Source: Bradysia coprophila
Taxonomy: Eukaryota > Arthropoda > Insecta > Diptera > Sciaridae
DNA: 64,000 nt
Reading direction: 5' to 3'
Assembly (NCBI RefSeq): GCF_014529535.1
Contig: NW_023503370.1
Coordinates: 310,001 to 374,000, forward strand
Positions 1-13,139 of this stretch are shown one piece after another; position 1 is the stretch's first letter; each line of letters opens with the position of its first letter. A program made the position numbers and the translations under genes. Below the pieces are notes generated by a model. That model was not told the origin of the DNA. It worked only from the letters and a program-made list of their open reading frames with translations, and searched no databases.

Positions 1-3000
1 AAAGAACACAAGCCAGACCTTGTCATAGTTGTTTCTAACAAATTGCTAGTCTATCTCTTTCTGAATATATACGAGACTAGACTTTGTCTTGATTTATACC
101 TTGTTTTTAGAAGAATTTCTTTCCCGGAAAACCGTCGGAATATTTTATTCGATGACAGTCGATTCGCTAATAAATAAATAGAATTTCCAGCCTAACTCGT
201 AATATTTTGATTCGATTTTTTCCTGGTTATTATTATTGTTATAATTGGTTGGACATTTTTTTTTATAGAACTTGTCACTTCTGCATCTTTTGTATTTGAC
301 ATAAATGAAGCAATAATTTACGAGAATCAATGAGTTTATAGAAACACGGGTGACCGTTGACCAAATGGTTTCGAATTTCGTTCATAATAGGATTTTACGG
401 GTATTTGTTTAATAAGAAAATCCAGACGCGATACAATGTGTGTGCTTTTCGTAATAAATAGAAAAGGTGAATTAACAATATAAAATTGGGTTTTGAATGT
501 ACACACAGCAACAAACAGATCCGTTGGTTGTTTGAGATTTATTTTAAAGTTTTTTTTTAAATGTTTCTAAATGAAAATGGTAAAAAATATATTTTTGTTC
601 TGTAAATATCGAAGAAAATCTTTTTTTGTCATTGTTAATAAAGAAATATTAGAATTGACTCTATATGTGACAACTGACACCTTTATATCAGCAAAAATTA
701 TTGTGTTCCTTTGAAATACCAATATGAACGTTATCTTGAATAGGTTTCGTAAAAGACGGGAAATACTTTGATTTTTTTCTTATGCTGCCTTTTTGTATAT
801 TTGTTACAAAATATTGTGATAAATTTCCTAATGCAATGTAACAGGTAAAATTCGGTAGTATTCCATTATTATGTTTTTGCCTAGGCCAAAAGGTCCAAAC
901 GATTTATATTTCTAAATGATCCTTACACATCATTTCTTAGAAAATTAAGATGTTCATTTGTTGGTCGTATGTATTTTTGTTACAAATAAACAACAATATA
1001 CTGTTGACCTTCCTACCCAGTTGTTGTTTGCAAATTGATAATGAAATTATGTTTGGATGATTAATGAACCGAGATTTTTTTCTCATCATCATCTTGTTCT
1101 TCAGATGCTTTCAAATCTCCAATCTGTACCATTTATTCAACTCAATATTATGACATTAATTCCAGGCAAACAGATGTATGGAATATCTGAATGCTATTAT
1201 GAATTAAATAAAATAACAAAAGATTTATTAATGCAACATTAACGGGTCCGAACATTCTGATCTAATTCTATCCAATTTTTTTTCGACTATAATTTCTGTT
1301 CAACTGTTACAACATTCTGTAAGATTTCATGCTGAGGCGTTAATAATGTTAGATCGAAAGTAACAAATGGGACAGATTTTTTGTTCGATTAAAAAATCGT
1401 AAATATTTTGTCCTCTTTAGCACCGTCAAGCACCCCATCGATACCGTATCCCGTTGATTATTTTTATTTTATTTTTCATTTCGAACAATTGCATTTAAAT
1501 ATGCTTGCGTTGAATTGTGATTGAAAAAATTCAACGACACAGAATGGGGACGCAAAAGGGTTGCAACACAACGTTAATCAGTTATTTTATATGTTACAAC
1601 ATTAAGCTTGTTATACCTTCAACCATTCGCACATTAATTTTACATGTGGAACAAAATTGACTAAAATTATATCATAATTTTGAGTGCTTCTGTTGCAACG
1701 CCTTGACCGTTGGTCATCAATTGTATACTCTTACAATCAATGAATATATTCCGTCGATGAGCAAGCTCATTTCGTGAATAACAACATTACAATGCCAAGC
1801 TCAACATGTTGGGTTAATTGAATAACAGGCCTCGAAAATTCATATAATTATTGATGTGAAACAGAGAATATTTCAATTCAACCAAAGAGGTTCAGGAGAC
1901 TAATAGAGACCGCGTATTGAACAGAACAATGAGGATCAATATCTCTTTTTAATGGCCAACGAGACGAACCGGTAAATGTAGTTTTTTTGATGTATAATTT
2001 CCGAAAGTCTATCTTGTGGGCTGTCAAAAATCGCCAAATATGTTGATGTACATTCTCGGCTTCTATCAGTCTTTTGAACGTCTTTGAAAAAAAAAAAACT
2101 GTGACGAATGATTCTCTTAACGAACGGTAATAAAACATATGTGAAAAGTGGTGCAGGAAAACGCATATAACCATTGCATATAAACATATCCATATGACGT
2201 TCGCGTGCCGAAAGATAATGAATATTCCTTTCAATCATTTCTCGTTTTGATGTCTCTTCAAATATACGAAGATGCAAGCAGTTCATTTTGAAGATTGCGT
2301 TACATGATTTGTTTTTTTCTTTTGCTCAGGAAGTGTAAGAATTCTGAGGGTATTGATTATGCAGTGCAAGGTGTAATTGGTTTAACCCGGCCATTCTTTT
2401 CATTTTATTGCGTGTTAGGTTATACTGCCAGCTGGAGGACCTGGTGAACTCAACTTTTATTATTTAAATGCAAGAATCTCGTACTGCAGTTAAAGAAAAA
2501 TCATTCAGAAAATGTTCGTCGAATTATAAATTAACTTTTGACCTCAGAATTATCTTTTTGTGATCTTTTTATCCGTGTTAATATTAGTTCTTTTACCATG
2601 GGACGATTAGACGATACAAATATGAGTTGTAGATGTGACAACAGTAATTTCAATTTATTAAATTTTGTTTTGTTGGTATTGAAGACAGTAAGGAGAGTTT
2701 GTCATTAATAGCAAATCGCACTGTTTTGTCACCAAATAAGAAAGAAAGACATAGCTGTCACAGTAATTGGTGTAATACGTGGAAGTTGTTTTTCTGAGAT
2801 ATGCAGAGTATCAGAGGCCCTGCGTCCATACAAAAAATGCATCGCCCAGTAGACTATAGAAACAATACTGGAGAAATGGGAAGGTTGTTGAAGATTTTTG
2901 CGAGGACATTCTCGACTTTGACATCTCAAATTATTCTTCTGAAGGCAGCTGACACCTAAATTATAACGGTTCAATGGATACTTACCACATAAATTCTTAG

Positions 3001-4848
3001 TGTCCTAGTATATCGAATTTCTTTTGTTATAAACATCAGACGTCTATTCGACAGAAGAACAAAAGAAATGCGATACATACGGCTCTGTGTGTAGGACTAG
3101 TTAGTAAGCAAAAATGTTTGTACTAGGTTCCTAGAACCTAGCGTCGTCATATAAAAAACCCATTCGAAAAATTTGGAAAAGCGCCTTGATGCATACAAGA
3201 AGAAAAAAGACTATCTCTGTGCAAGACCCTGACAGGATTGCGATAATCTACATTTTTCTTATCTATTTTTTCAATTCGTGCAGTCACAAATTCATGTGAA
3301 AACTATAAATATTCGAAGCATGCGGTAATGGTGTAATAGTCCTTCAAATTTCTCTGAAAAATTTTCTTTGTTTTGAAATTGTTAATTTTTTGGGTCGAAC
3401 TATTATCTTACACTCAAACAAAAGAATTTCCTGAATTTTCCTATCGCCTTAATGCGTCAATGTCAAAAATAAGCTAAAAGAAACGCCTTTAAGCAACTGC
3501 CAAAGGCATCGTTTCTATTGTTTAGATAAATCATTTCAATTCCAACGATCCTAGAGTGTGATAAAAGGCGATTTCATCTTTGAAAAATAAAACAAAATAA
3601 GAACAAGTTGCAAGAATGCACGCAACAAATAATGAAACAAAGAGGTCCATTCAACATTCTGTTTCAGCAAAAAAAAAACCTAAAGACTCAGAACGAACTA
3701 AAATAATAAAACAATAGCAAACATCACACACACAGCGAGTTAAAGTCGGTGTAGGCAAAAAAATTGTCTTAAATCAACTAAAAATCCCTCAAAAACATGA
3801 AAATACGGTTCAGGCCAATTTACCCATCACAAGGATCAAAAACCGTCCATGTTAAACAATGTCCAAAGAGCAAAATGTTAAATAAAAAAAATTGTGTTGT
3901 TCGATTCTGTTAACCTGCTGCGTGACCGGAAGTTACCAATAAATAATTAAGAAAAACTGTAACATGTGTGTTAAAAACATAAAAGGTCTTTTATGGTTGC
4001 AGTATGTATACGTATATGTATCAATGCTGAATGGTAACGTGAAATTGGTGCTATTGAAGGCTTGACCTATGAATAGCGCTACAACACACTATTTAACCGA
4101 GGCATAAGAGAAATAACATTTTTTTTAAATTGTTTAGGTATGCTCAAATAAGTGCAGGGGATAATTAATTAGTCAGAAAATTGTTATTATGCCCATTCTG
4201 TTATATTGTTACCATTGTGCAATGACAACTGACTGACTTGTATTGTAGTGATGCATATAATCGACAATTTTGTCTTTCAAGGCCCTTTTGTGTAGAACAA
4301 CACATTCTAGTATTGTGAGGAGAATTTTTAGAGCAAGCACAATAAAATTTAAAATTTGTGTGTTATTGAACACAGACGGGAATTTATGTGAGAACGCGCT
4401 TCGAAATTAATTCTACGGATCATGGAACAATATGATACTAACACGATTTTCTGTTAAATTTATTAGAGCGCTCTACATTCAATAGAGTAATGTAAGATCT
4501 CCTTCCATTCATCTTATGAATCATTAGCATCGACTTATCAAAGCAATTATAATTTTTTTTCCTTTATGGCGATATGTACACAATTCACCGGTGCTTATTA
4601 TAATGTCCATATTTTCAATTCATATTCGACCAAATAGTCATTCAACTTTTTCGGTCTTTTCACTGCGTCTGTGACTGATGGTCGACGATAAAAATAAATT
4701 AAAATTTAGTTCGTTTCTCGATTATTTGGAAACCACAACGTTTAGTGATAAACAACAGCAGTTTTTTTATCGCATTCTTTTCCTGTAGCTGAATATCAGT
4801 TCGTATGTTGGACGAACGAAAAACAAATGAATTTCTTAGGAGAGAGAG
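1..4848. other. Gene-poor AT-rich stretch, no supported gene
   Basis: I see no recognisable coding sequence here. The longest open frames (minus strand, 1878-2234 and 1936-2286) overlap each other in different frames, match no family I know and have no visible splice context. Poly-A and poly-T runs are common. It could be intergenic DNA or intron of a gene that lies outside the window. No structured RNA or clear transposon end was found. Confidence 0.5.
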
Positions 4849-4853
4849 TCAGT
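4849..4853 (+). promoter_or_regulatory. Possible arthropod initiator (TCAGT)
   Basis: TCAGT matches the arthropod Inr consensus and lies 14 bases before an ATG at 4867 that opens a signal-peptide-like frame. A second TCAGT lies near 4797. No TATA box stands out. Five-base matches are common by chance, so this is suggestive only. Confidence 0.25.
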
Positions 4854-4866
4854 AAAACCACAAAAA

Positions 4867-5311
4867 ATGAGTACGAAGAAAACGACACATTTTGCCTGTT
4901 GTCTGGCGTTTGGTGTCTTTACATTATTTTTATTATGCTCTATAGCTGAATGCAGACGAAAGAAATCAATTAATCTTTGGAAACAAAATTTTTGCAACAA
5001 TCATCCACCATTCACTTCTGTCTTTACAGGTTCATATCAAATCGCATTTCATCATGAACGGCGTGTGCGTAAAGTTCCGAGGCTGGTTGGATCTGGAACG
5101 TTTGGATGGTGTCGGCTGCTTAGAATACGATGAAAAGCGGGCATTCCATGAGGATGCTATTTTACGTGATCAAATTGACCGGTACAATCAACGTTTGCGC
5201 GATTTCGAAGACAAGCAACGGCAGTATCGTGGCGATCGACCGGAAGATATGGAAGCGGTGCGAAGAGGTGGAATTGGTGTTGGAGTTGGAGGTGGCATGT
5301 GGCGACGATAA
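4867..5311 (+). CDS. Possible small secreted protein, exon model unresolved
   Basis: Two overlapping frames look coding. The first (4867-5133) opens with a signal-peptide-like segment: basic start, then a hydrophobic core ending near CSIAEC. The second (ATG 5054, stop 5309-5311) is rich in charged residues, has cysteines in GVCVKF and GVGCLEY, and ends in a glycine run and WRR. A good acceptor (TCTTTACAG) ends at 5029, so the second frame may be a 3' exon from 5030. I could not find a GT donor in the first frame that joins in phase. The choices are an upstream first exon, a start at 5054, a sequence error, or a broken gene. A poly(A) signal lies at 5856. I do not recognise the family. Confidence 0.4.
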
Positions 5312-5855
5312 ATTTGTCGACAAAAGATAGCTTACTGATTGAAAATAGTTTATGTGGGGGATGGATCACTGGATTCAATTTTGGAATTTTTAAATGCTCT
5401 GCTTAACAAATCGAGCAAGTAGTGGTAAAAAATAGTTAGACAACTGGAACTGCGCATTTTAAACTTTCAATTTTATGATTTGAATTAGTTTAAAATTCGA
5501 AGCGCCAGTTTCATTGGGGAATTATTTCTATTTTTTACACTGTTTTGAGGTCTTTTGAAATCTCAATTTTTGTTTCCCGAGTGACTGGCCTACGTAAAAA
5601 CATTGTGCTCCTCCAATATTATTTTTTTATGTAAATATTTTCTCCTTCTCCTTTCCCCTTTTTTGTAGATGTTTTAGATGTACAATGATGTCCCTATAAT
5701 TTTACGATGCTTTCAATTGAATTCTATTTTGTTCAATTGTTTGTAATGGCTGTTGATTTATTTACATTTTTAATCTGATTATTGTATCGAAATTAATTTT
5801 TAATTAAATTGTCAATTTTCGTTTTTATTATTGTTAAGTGCAATTTTCAACGAAA

Positions 5856-5861
5856 AATAAA
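5856..5861 (+). terminator. Poly(A) signal AATAAA
   Basis: AATAAA about 545 bases after the stop at 5311 could end the transcript of the small secreted-protein candidate. The stretch between is AT-rich and non-coding, as expected for a 3' UTR. Confidence 0.35.
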
Positions 5862-5869
5862 ACAAAAAT

Positions 5870-8800
5870 TAATTCTGAATAACGAGATTTTACTTTCTTA
5901 CTTACTTTATTTCTTTATATCATTGAATAACTTTGGCAATTAACCTTTTTGGAATGGAAATCGTTCCCAACAAAATCGTCTAATCCGTTACTTCGTTTGT
6001 TTAAAGTATCTGCTTGTGTTTAATGGAAAATCTACTACTTCAATACTTTTATCAGACATTTCGCTATATTTCAGCTAACACTAGTGTCATATGACTAGAT
6101 TAGATTGCAGTTTGGTATAGTCTTCTTCAAGAAGCAAAAACCCAGATGACAGATCATTTGTTCCCTACTCCTTTCAGAGAAAATTTCTGCGATTAGAGGT
6201 AGTTGCGACAGGGTCTATTTTAAGGGAATCAAATTCTAGAAAATTTCTAATTTTTTTGCCCGTCAAGAAACATCACTTAAAATTAATTGGTTGGCTGAAA
6301 GGCAAAAACAACTAAAAATCTACAGGTTTTTCAATAGGTAGTCTTAACATCTAAAAAATGAAAGAATTTTACGGAATTTAATACCCTTAAAATAGGCCTT
6401 TCATTGAAAACAACCAAAGATGGCAGAGCCTTTTTTTGGAGTTCATAATCTCCGGAGGTGCAAAACCTGAGGTAAGTGTAAAGTAACTATCTGTAACTAC
6501 ATCAGCATCTTTGGTCCTGCTAATTTAGGAACACTTCACTATTCCAAACTTTTTGCTTGAGTTTTGACGAAAAAAACTTTTTGTACTTCCTTCTCGCCCG
6601 TTTTGGGTATCAGAAAGTTTTCTCACATTGGTAACTTGTTGCATAAAATTAATTGATTTCCGATTTACGAATTCGACATTACATGCATTACATTGGCTAC
6701 ATTTCAACGAAGATTTGCAAATTTTATCAAATATTCAAAAACGGAGTTCCGTCGGTGGATGCGAATAACTATCGACAATGTTTGAAAAGATTTTCGATAT
6801 GCATTTAACGGTTAACAGACAAATTGACAATTAGTAGAATATCGTACAGCTCTTTCATTTTTACGTGCAGACCTTGAGATGACCACATTCCGAGAATTCT
6901 ACGAATTTTTCTGACTTTTCGCACAATAACAATAAAAGTCGAAATGAAAATTTAAGAAATTCATGGAATTGCACAGTTATTGCTTGAAACACAGCTGTGC
7001 TTGAAACCATCGATATAATATAGGGTAGATAAGTAATGTCAAAGCAAATTTATGCGGAAAGGTCACATGGATGTATGTGTAACGTAACTTAGGTTTTGAG
7101 AAAAGCGCGCGAAATTATGTCATACAAATATTTGAAAATAATTGAAACTCTGCATTTCTCAATTTCCTTTTTCTCTTCGTTTTGTGTTGTGATTCGAATT
7201 TTTTGCACTTGTTCCCTTGACTGAAAATCAGGGTCTTACACCAGAAAATACCGAAAAATGTGGGTAACAAAAATGTGATTGAAAATGTATGAAATGCTAT
7301 GGAAAACGTTAAGAGGCTCCGAGCGTTCAGCTCAGACACAAACCAAAAATTGAAGAAAAAATAGCAATATTTAGGAACATAACTCTGTAAGACTAAAGTA
7401 GGAAAACACATGCTGATGTGGCGAAATACTTAATTTGGCCTTACTTTACCGAAATGTGGTCTCATATTATCACTTTTTAGAGTTCTATTCAATTAATTTT
7501 GCTATTTAAATCACCTCTGCAAGAGTACAGAATTTAAACTTTAGGTACACACTTCTATGCATTTAAGTAAAAAATTCACAAACTAGTAACGCTAACATGT
7601 TGTTGCACACATTTTTCACTGAAATTTGGTTCGACATTCCCAAAATTTAAGCATTTATCGTCACTATTAAATTTATAAACTGTTTATTGTGTTAAAATCA
7701 GCCATTTTTCAATTTCGACACCGCGTCCTTGTTCACTTCGAAAAATTTCGTGAATGCTTGATGACATATTAAAACTTCGAAATGTGAAAACCGTACTTTT
7801 AAAAAGACAAGCGGAAAAATAAAAATTTGAAAATGACAACAAAGTTTTCCGAGTTTTCGCTTAAACAACCGTAAAAATTGTTAAAATTTCTAGAAATCCT
7901 AATAAAGACATATGAGCACGACACAGAAAATTCCTCGTTTACAATTTCCAGTCGGCATATAGTTGATCTGAATTATATATTTGGCGAGGTTAAGAGAATG
8001 AACTCGCATTCGTCTACTATTTTCTTATTCCCCATTCACTTACATGAAGGCCATGTTACCGATTCTTCGTTCGTAACTAACATTACTTCAATATTCCGAA
8101 GGTATGGAACTTTATTTTACCTGGAAAACATACTAATTCCAGAGGTGGTGTTATCTAACATGCAGAAAAAAATTAAGTTAAAACGAATATGCAAAGCTAA
8201 ACAAACAGAGTATAGAGCATAGTTACTCTTCCCTTTCCCATAGATCGCGTGAAGCGAGAGTGGAGATAAAATGCTGTTTCGACCTCCGCATACAGTCGCG
8301 GTCAGAGGTTAGCGTGGTCTAACCATCTTCAGTCCATAATTATCCATAATTGCTAAATTGTTCTTTAGCCTGGATATATTAATCAATCCATGAAGGCCAT
8401 GTTACCAATTTTATTTTAGTCAGTTTGCCCGTATATAAAGTGAGGCTCGAAATACCAATTCATTTTCGTAATAATCTAACTAGCATTGTTATATAGATTG
8501 AACGCATTGTAATTAATCTAATAATTTTTTAAATTCCTTTCAATGGCTTATTATTCGAAACTATCCGCGCAAAGTTTTAAACTTCGAAATACATAGATGG
8601 AACTAGGAGCCACAAAACAAATGTTCGAATTTTTATTGTCATTAAGGATAACCCATAATATTATTAAGAATAATCACAAGCGTTTCATTCGAATGAAACG
8701 AGATGGCGACATAGTATTTGGTTTGTATCAAAACTGAAGACTCGGAACCTCTTAAATGTGGGTAACAAAAAATCGTTGAAGGCACGATAACGTGAGTACT
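5870..8800. other. Intergenic, no supported gene
   Basis: No family-level coding similarity. An open frame at 7878-8222 (114 codons) is not recognised. A direct repeat of about 20 bases (CATGAAGGCCATGTTACC core) occurs near 8043 and again near 8389, suggesting transposon debris. A perfect 20-bp palindrome built on CGTTTCATTC lies at 8681-8700. Confidence 0.45.
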
Positions 8801-8805
8801 TTTTT

Positions 8806-8923
8806 ACCAATTTGGATGATTCTTTTTTATAAATACGTGGAATTAAAATCCCAAGGCCAAGTTCGAAGATGGGCTTGGAATTTTAATTCCACGTATTTAA
8901 AAAAAAGAATCATCCAAATTGGT
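8806..8923. mobile_element. Foldback element, arms about 50 bp
   Basis: The left arm (8806-about 8857) and right arm (about 8872-8923) are inverted repeats over about 50 bases with only a few differences. They start ACCAATTTGGATGATTC and end in its complement. The loop is about 15 bases. There is no coding capacity. The transcript would fold into a long hairpin. It is best read as a MITE or foldback element. Confidence 0.8.
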
Positions 8924-9339
8924 TAAAAATTGGTGTAGGACTAAGGATTTGAAAATTTGAAATTTTTTGAATTTAAGTGTGAAGTTCACACGAGTAATTC
9001 ACACGAGTCGGGACATTTTATTCACGATTGAATGAAATCGAGTGATTATTTTTTCTCGGTCTACCAACAAATTTCTCCTTTTACAAATATTTACCGAAAA
9101 TATTGGTAAACAGAGTTATTTTTAAACATGAACCAAAAACTAATAAAGTTCATTTATTACCATGTCACCATGTGAAGGTATATTAAGTACCAGGGACTTC
9201 TTTTTTTTACGCAAAAGTGTAAGAGAAGAACATCTATCGCACTTTTTTATTTTGTGAACAAGTCCTCGTTCCACATTCACAAAACAAACTTCTCATCTAC
9301 TCAGATGTAACAAAAAGGCAATCAAAGAGAATAATAGAC

Positions 9340-9400
9340 AGCTCGTACGAGTGGGAAGTTTACGGCTAGAGCGAAGCGAGGGCTGTAATCTACACGAGTC
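9340..9400. repeat. Foldback structure with CGAAG-type centre (copy A)
   Basis: Imperfect inverted arms of about 20 bases flank the centre GAGCGAAGCGAGGGCTG (about 9369-9385). The centre resembles that of several other foldbacks in the window although the arms are different. Confidence 0.45.
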
Positions 9401-9799
9401 ATATTTTGTTTATGATTCGATTGAAAATCTTGAAAATTGAAATTGAAATTGAAAATTGAGAGCTCAAAAAGTGGTCAAAAGTCATTCAACCTTTTACGCT
9501 CGATGGTTTCCAAGAATTTTTTTTTGTCAAAATTTACTGTCATTTGCGTGGAGTCATTAATATAGTAAATAAATTATGTATTAAATGTGACAAGTGTTTA
9601 TGAATACGTCAAAAATACATTTAGAAAAGTGCCAGTCAAGGGACCTGACCCGCCCAAAAGGTGGGACCTAGTATATGTGCTATATTCCGAAACTTCGTTC
9701 TTCATGTCTCATTATCTACAGTATATTATATCGATGCTTGAAACAGAAAACGATATGGTACAGATTTTACGAAATGCATTCATTTTTAAATAGCTGAAA

Positions 9800-11000
9800 C
9801 ATCTTGCAATTCAATTTTTCTTCGAAAATTTTTCCGTGAGAACTCTTTCTATCTAACTGACAAAATGGCAAAGAACATAAAAAAAACGTTTTGTTTTTTA
9901 GTAACAACCGAAAAAAGTCCTGAAGGTAACAACGAAACTGCTACCGAAAATTATTGAAAGCAATAAATAAAAAATTTCCGTTTCGAATGGTTATAAAATT
10001 AGTTCCGCAAATTATATCTGCAAGAGTAAACTAACTTACCATTAAATCTAAACGATAACTTAGTCCATTTTCAAATAGGTGGAAAATATGAAAATTTATT
10101 GCTCCGTTCGAAACTATTTACGGCACAAACACGCCACGCTGAACGTTGTTGCATTCTTATTCCTCTTTTTTTTTGTTACTCTTTACATTATCGACGTAAC
10201 CCTTTATTGTGTGACCCCTTTAACACGATGAACGAAAAAAATGAGTTCCTAAAAATGTTCGGTTTCTCATATCGAACATTTCGGCATAAAAAATCACTTT
10301 CCATGTCATCGTTAAACATGCATCATTAATGTTTAAAAACGAATAATGAAATGTTCTATAATGTTTTAATAAAGCCGTTGTGTAAATAAATTAATTTGAC
10401 ACAGGGTATACGGTATGCAAATATTGAAATAGGTGTGAAGTTGTTTCTTTATTTAAATTATTTCCATTTAGGAATAATGGTGGAAAAAATAATATTCAGT
10501 TACTGGAGATGAATTCGCATACAGTTTTTAACCCCTTCTACAGCCATGAATGTCCTTTTTTCCATTGTGATACCATTATTTGAATAAAAAATAATTCAAA
10601 TCGGGGATGATGATAATTTCTTGAACAAACATTTTAGATAGTTTGATGCGGAAAATTAATGCAAATAAATCTCGAATGCAAAATTATCGGAATTATTTTT
10701 ACAATTTTGAACTTAATGTGCAACAATGTGAATAACATGCTTGTGATGGTAGTGAAGACGTTATCTAACGAATGTGATGCTTTAGAAATAACAAACGCTT
10801 CGTGATATATTATAAAAATCTGTTACTTCTTCTGTTTGATCTATACATAAAAAAAAAACCTAGGGATCGAAAACGGTGTCAAAACTTCAATTACAACCCC
10901 TTGTTGAGGAACGTTTCAGTGAAATAATAGACTTTTTTCGGTAAAATAATTATTTACTTGCAGCACCCCGCGAAAATGAGTCGTTACATTTATGACGTTA
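9800..11000. other. Intergenic, no supported gene
   Basis: AT-rich DNA without recognisable coding sequence or strong repeats. The small open frames are not supported by similarity or splice context. Confidence 0.45.
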
Positions 11001-11020
11001 GCATTAAAATACACTTTACA

Positions 11021-11075
11021 TGCGTTTGTTTTCCCTAGGGTCGAAAGTGGCTTATTACACACCTAGGGAAAACAA
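11021..11075. repeat. Short inverted repeat
   Basis: TGTTTTCCCTAGG and its complement CCTAGGGAAAACA face each other about 20 bases apart. This is a small stem with a non-coding loop, probably a short foldback remnant. Confidence 0.5.
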
Positions 11076-11127
11076 GAAAATTGGTTTAGGTTTCAACAGC
11101 ACGTGAAATTCATTACATAACTCGTGA

Positions 11128-11205
11128 TAAAAGTGAATAGTCTCGTTTTCGTGTGTCTCGGCTTCGCCTCAGATCAAAAAAAATCACACAAAAACTCTAC
11201 TTTTC
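11128..11205. repeat. Foldback structure with CGAAG-type centre (copy B)
   Basis: Imperfect arms (about 11129-11155 and 11185-11205) flank CTCGGCTTCGCCTCAG, which on the minus strand reads CTGAGGCGAAGCCGAG. This is the same centre type as at 9369, 28128 and 42577. Confidence 0.45.
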
Positions 11206-11290
11206 AATTTTTTACCTTGTTGCAAGGTGTCGTAATTGATCATTGCCTATGTCTTTTGAGATGGTAAATAAATTGTCATTTTCATCCAAC

Positions 11291-11440
11291 TACACTCACG
11301 GAATTTTGAAAACCGACACATTTTCTGTTTCTGTGTTTTACTTGAGTTTTTGATTTCTCCATATGTACATGCAAAATTCACAAGCAATTAGTAAACCACA
11401 AAACAGAAAATGTGTCTGTTTTCAAAATTCCGTTAGTGTA
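11291..11440. mobile_element. MITE with TA target duplication, copy 1
   Basis: A 150-bp element bounded by TA and ending in terminal inverted repeats that start CACTCACGGAATTTTGAAAA and continue through CCGACACATTTTCTGTTT. The right end is the complement with few changes. TA at both ends is the usual target duplication of Tc1/mariner-type elements. It is non-coding, so it would be mobilised in trans. A second copy lies at 12723-12876 and a fragment at 42998-43055. Confidence 0.8.
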
Positions 11441-11639
11441 ATATCGAAAAATTTGTTGTTGTTTTTTTGTAAGGCTTACCTGGACAAAATTGAGACTTAC
11501 TTTACATGTATTTGTGAATAAACCGCTAATTGATCTAGTGTTTGGAAATTGTTATTTTGCCTAGTGGGATTACAAACTTCACACTCGGCAAAATAAAAAT
11601 TTCCAAACAGGTATGCATAAAGTACTAGAAGATAGAATA

Positions 11640-11700
11640 AGTGGGTGGCTTTTACGCCTGCACCTAAGCCTCAGATGGGCCTGTTGTGCGTTGCATAAAG
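11640..11700 (-). mobile_element. Probable LINE 3' end remnant
   Basis: On the minus strand the stretch contains GCACAACAGGCCCATCTGAG, which resembles the 3' terminal region of insect non-LTR retrotransposons. A similar stretch, GCACAACAGGTCCATTAGAG, lies near 38970 next to an RNase H fragment on the same strand. No coding sequence remains here. Confidence 0.4.
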
Positions 11701-12722
11701 TACTACTGTGTAGACTCTCCAACGGAGTGTTTTGGTGAAAACAACAGTAAGAAATTAAAAACTGTAGTCGGAGCAACTCTATGGTTGGATACAGTCTTTT
11801 CAAACTTGGACATTACAGAAACGAATGAAATGAAAATTATCTTTCCCTTCTCCAGGATTGTGGCTGGGTCCACTTGGATAGTATGTTATAAGTCGAACAA
11901 ATTCAAACATAGTCGATTTATATTTTATTTAAACTTAAAATGCAGCAATGTAAAGCAATAAGGTATCCACGATCAAAACAATTGGTCCAGGCAGAATTCG
12001 AAGTATTCACATTCCGATTCTCGGATCTTGTCGCCTTCTATCAACTATTTGTGAACTGCACGAGAAGCAAGTATCAGATCGAATCCAGTTTTTACCTATG
12101 TCATGGCTTTGCGATGATGAGACAAACTGGTTTCAGCAATATCGAAAAACACAGGATGGCTGTTACATATTACATCTAACACTAATAGTGCCCATGATAG
12201 TTACAAATGTAATATATGGCCCGGGTATAGTCTATAGGTAAATGAAAAGAGGGTCAAACTACAAGCATACAATGCAGTCTTTTATTCCTCAAACAATTCC
12301 GTTTAAATATCCGCCCATTTCTATTATAAAACAGCAAAGGTCATCTCTGCCGAAAAGGGGTTATTATAGCACATTAATTTCATTTGATAATAAAAGGAGG
12401 CTGGCTAACATTATTATGAAAAAAAAAATTAATTATTTTTGAAAGTCATGGTTCGTCGGGTGGTTCGGATGCTAAATGAAAACGGAATTATATTTTGTGA
12501 ATGGTATTTGCCGAGCCATTTACGAAGGAAGGGTATAGCAGAATGTTATCCGTAAAATAGTATTAAGCTTGAATTTCCATCTAAATCTCAAACTGAACAT
12601 CAAGGATACTGCCGGCTTAATGAAAGTGTCGTCTCGGTTGTATTTTTCGTACACGGAGAATAAATTGGAAGAGGCCACTTTTCTATATTTATTCAGTTAC
12701 AAACTTTGAGTTAAGAAAGCAT

Positions 12723-12876
12723 TACACTCGCGGAATTCTGAAAACCGACACATTTTCAGTTTTGAGTTTTTTCAGTGTTTTGTGATTTTTGCATGTATTT
12801 TTAAAGGGAGAAATCAAGAACTCGCGTAAAACACAAAAACAGAAAATATGTCGGTTTTCAGAATTCCGCGTGTGTA
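12723..12876. mobile_element. MITE with TA target duplication, copy 2
   Basis: Same family as 11291-11440: TA, then CACTCGCGGAATTCTGAAAA and the shared CCGACACATTTTC block, with the complementary end GAATTCCGCGTGTG then TA. The inner sequence also matches in part (AGTTTTTGATTT-like stretches). The two copies lie 1.4 kb apart. Confidence 0.8.
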
Positions 12877-12981
12877 ACGTGCCTTGATATTCGTTATAGT
12901 TTACGATATTTTTTTGGCCAAGCTAAAGCGCAAAGATAAAGTTTTATTTGTTTGTGTCCTTAAGATTTCCATGCTGACACC

Positions 12982-13130
12982 CAGTGCGTATATTCCTGAA
13001 AATATTTTCACGAATTTTCTCAAATTTTCCCGATTTTCTCAAATTTTCACAGAAAACGTTTTGCAAAAATTCACGAAAATTTGAAAAATTCGAAAAAATT
13101 TGAGAAAATATTTTCGCGAATATAGGCACT
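12982..13130. mobile_element. Foldback element, AT-rich
   Basis: The ends AGTGCGTATATTC and GAATATAGGCACT are near-complementary, and the inner arms (AAAATATTTTCACGAATTTTC and its inverted partner) extend the stem. The inside is a run of AAATTTT-type words. It is non-coding and probably a MITE. Confidence 0.6.
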
Positions 13131-13139
13131 GCTGACACC

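Noticed and set aside
1878..2286. Two overlapping minus-strand open frames of about 117 codons
   Set aside because: Two frames open over the same bases, no recognised motif and no splice context; likely chance or decayed transposon.
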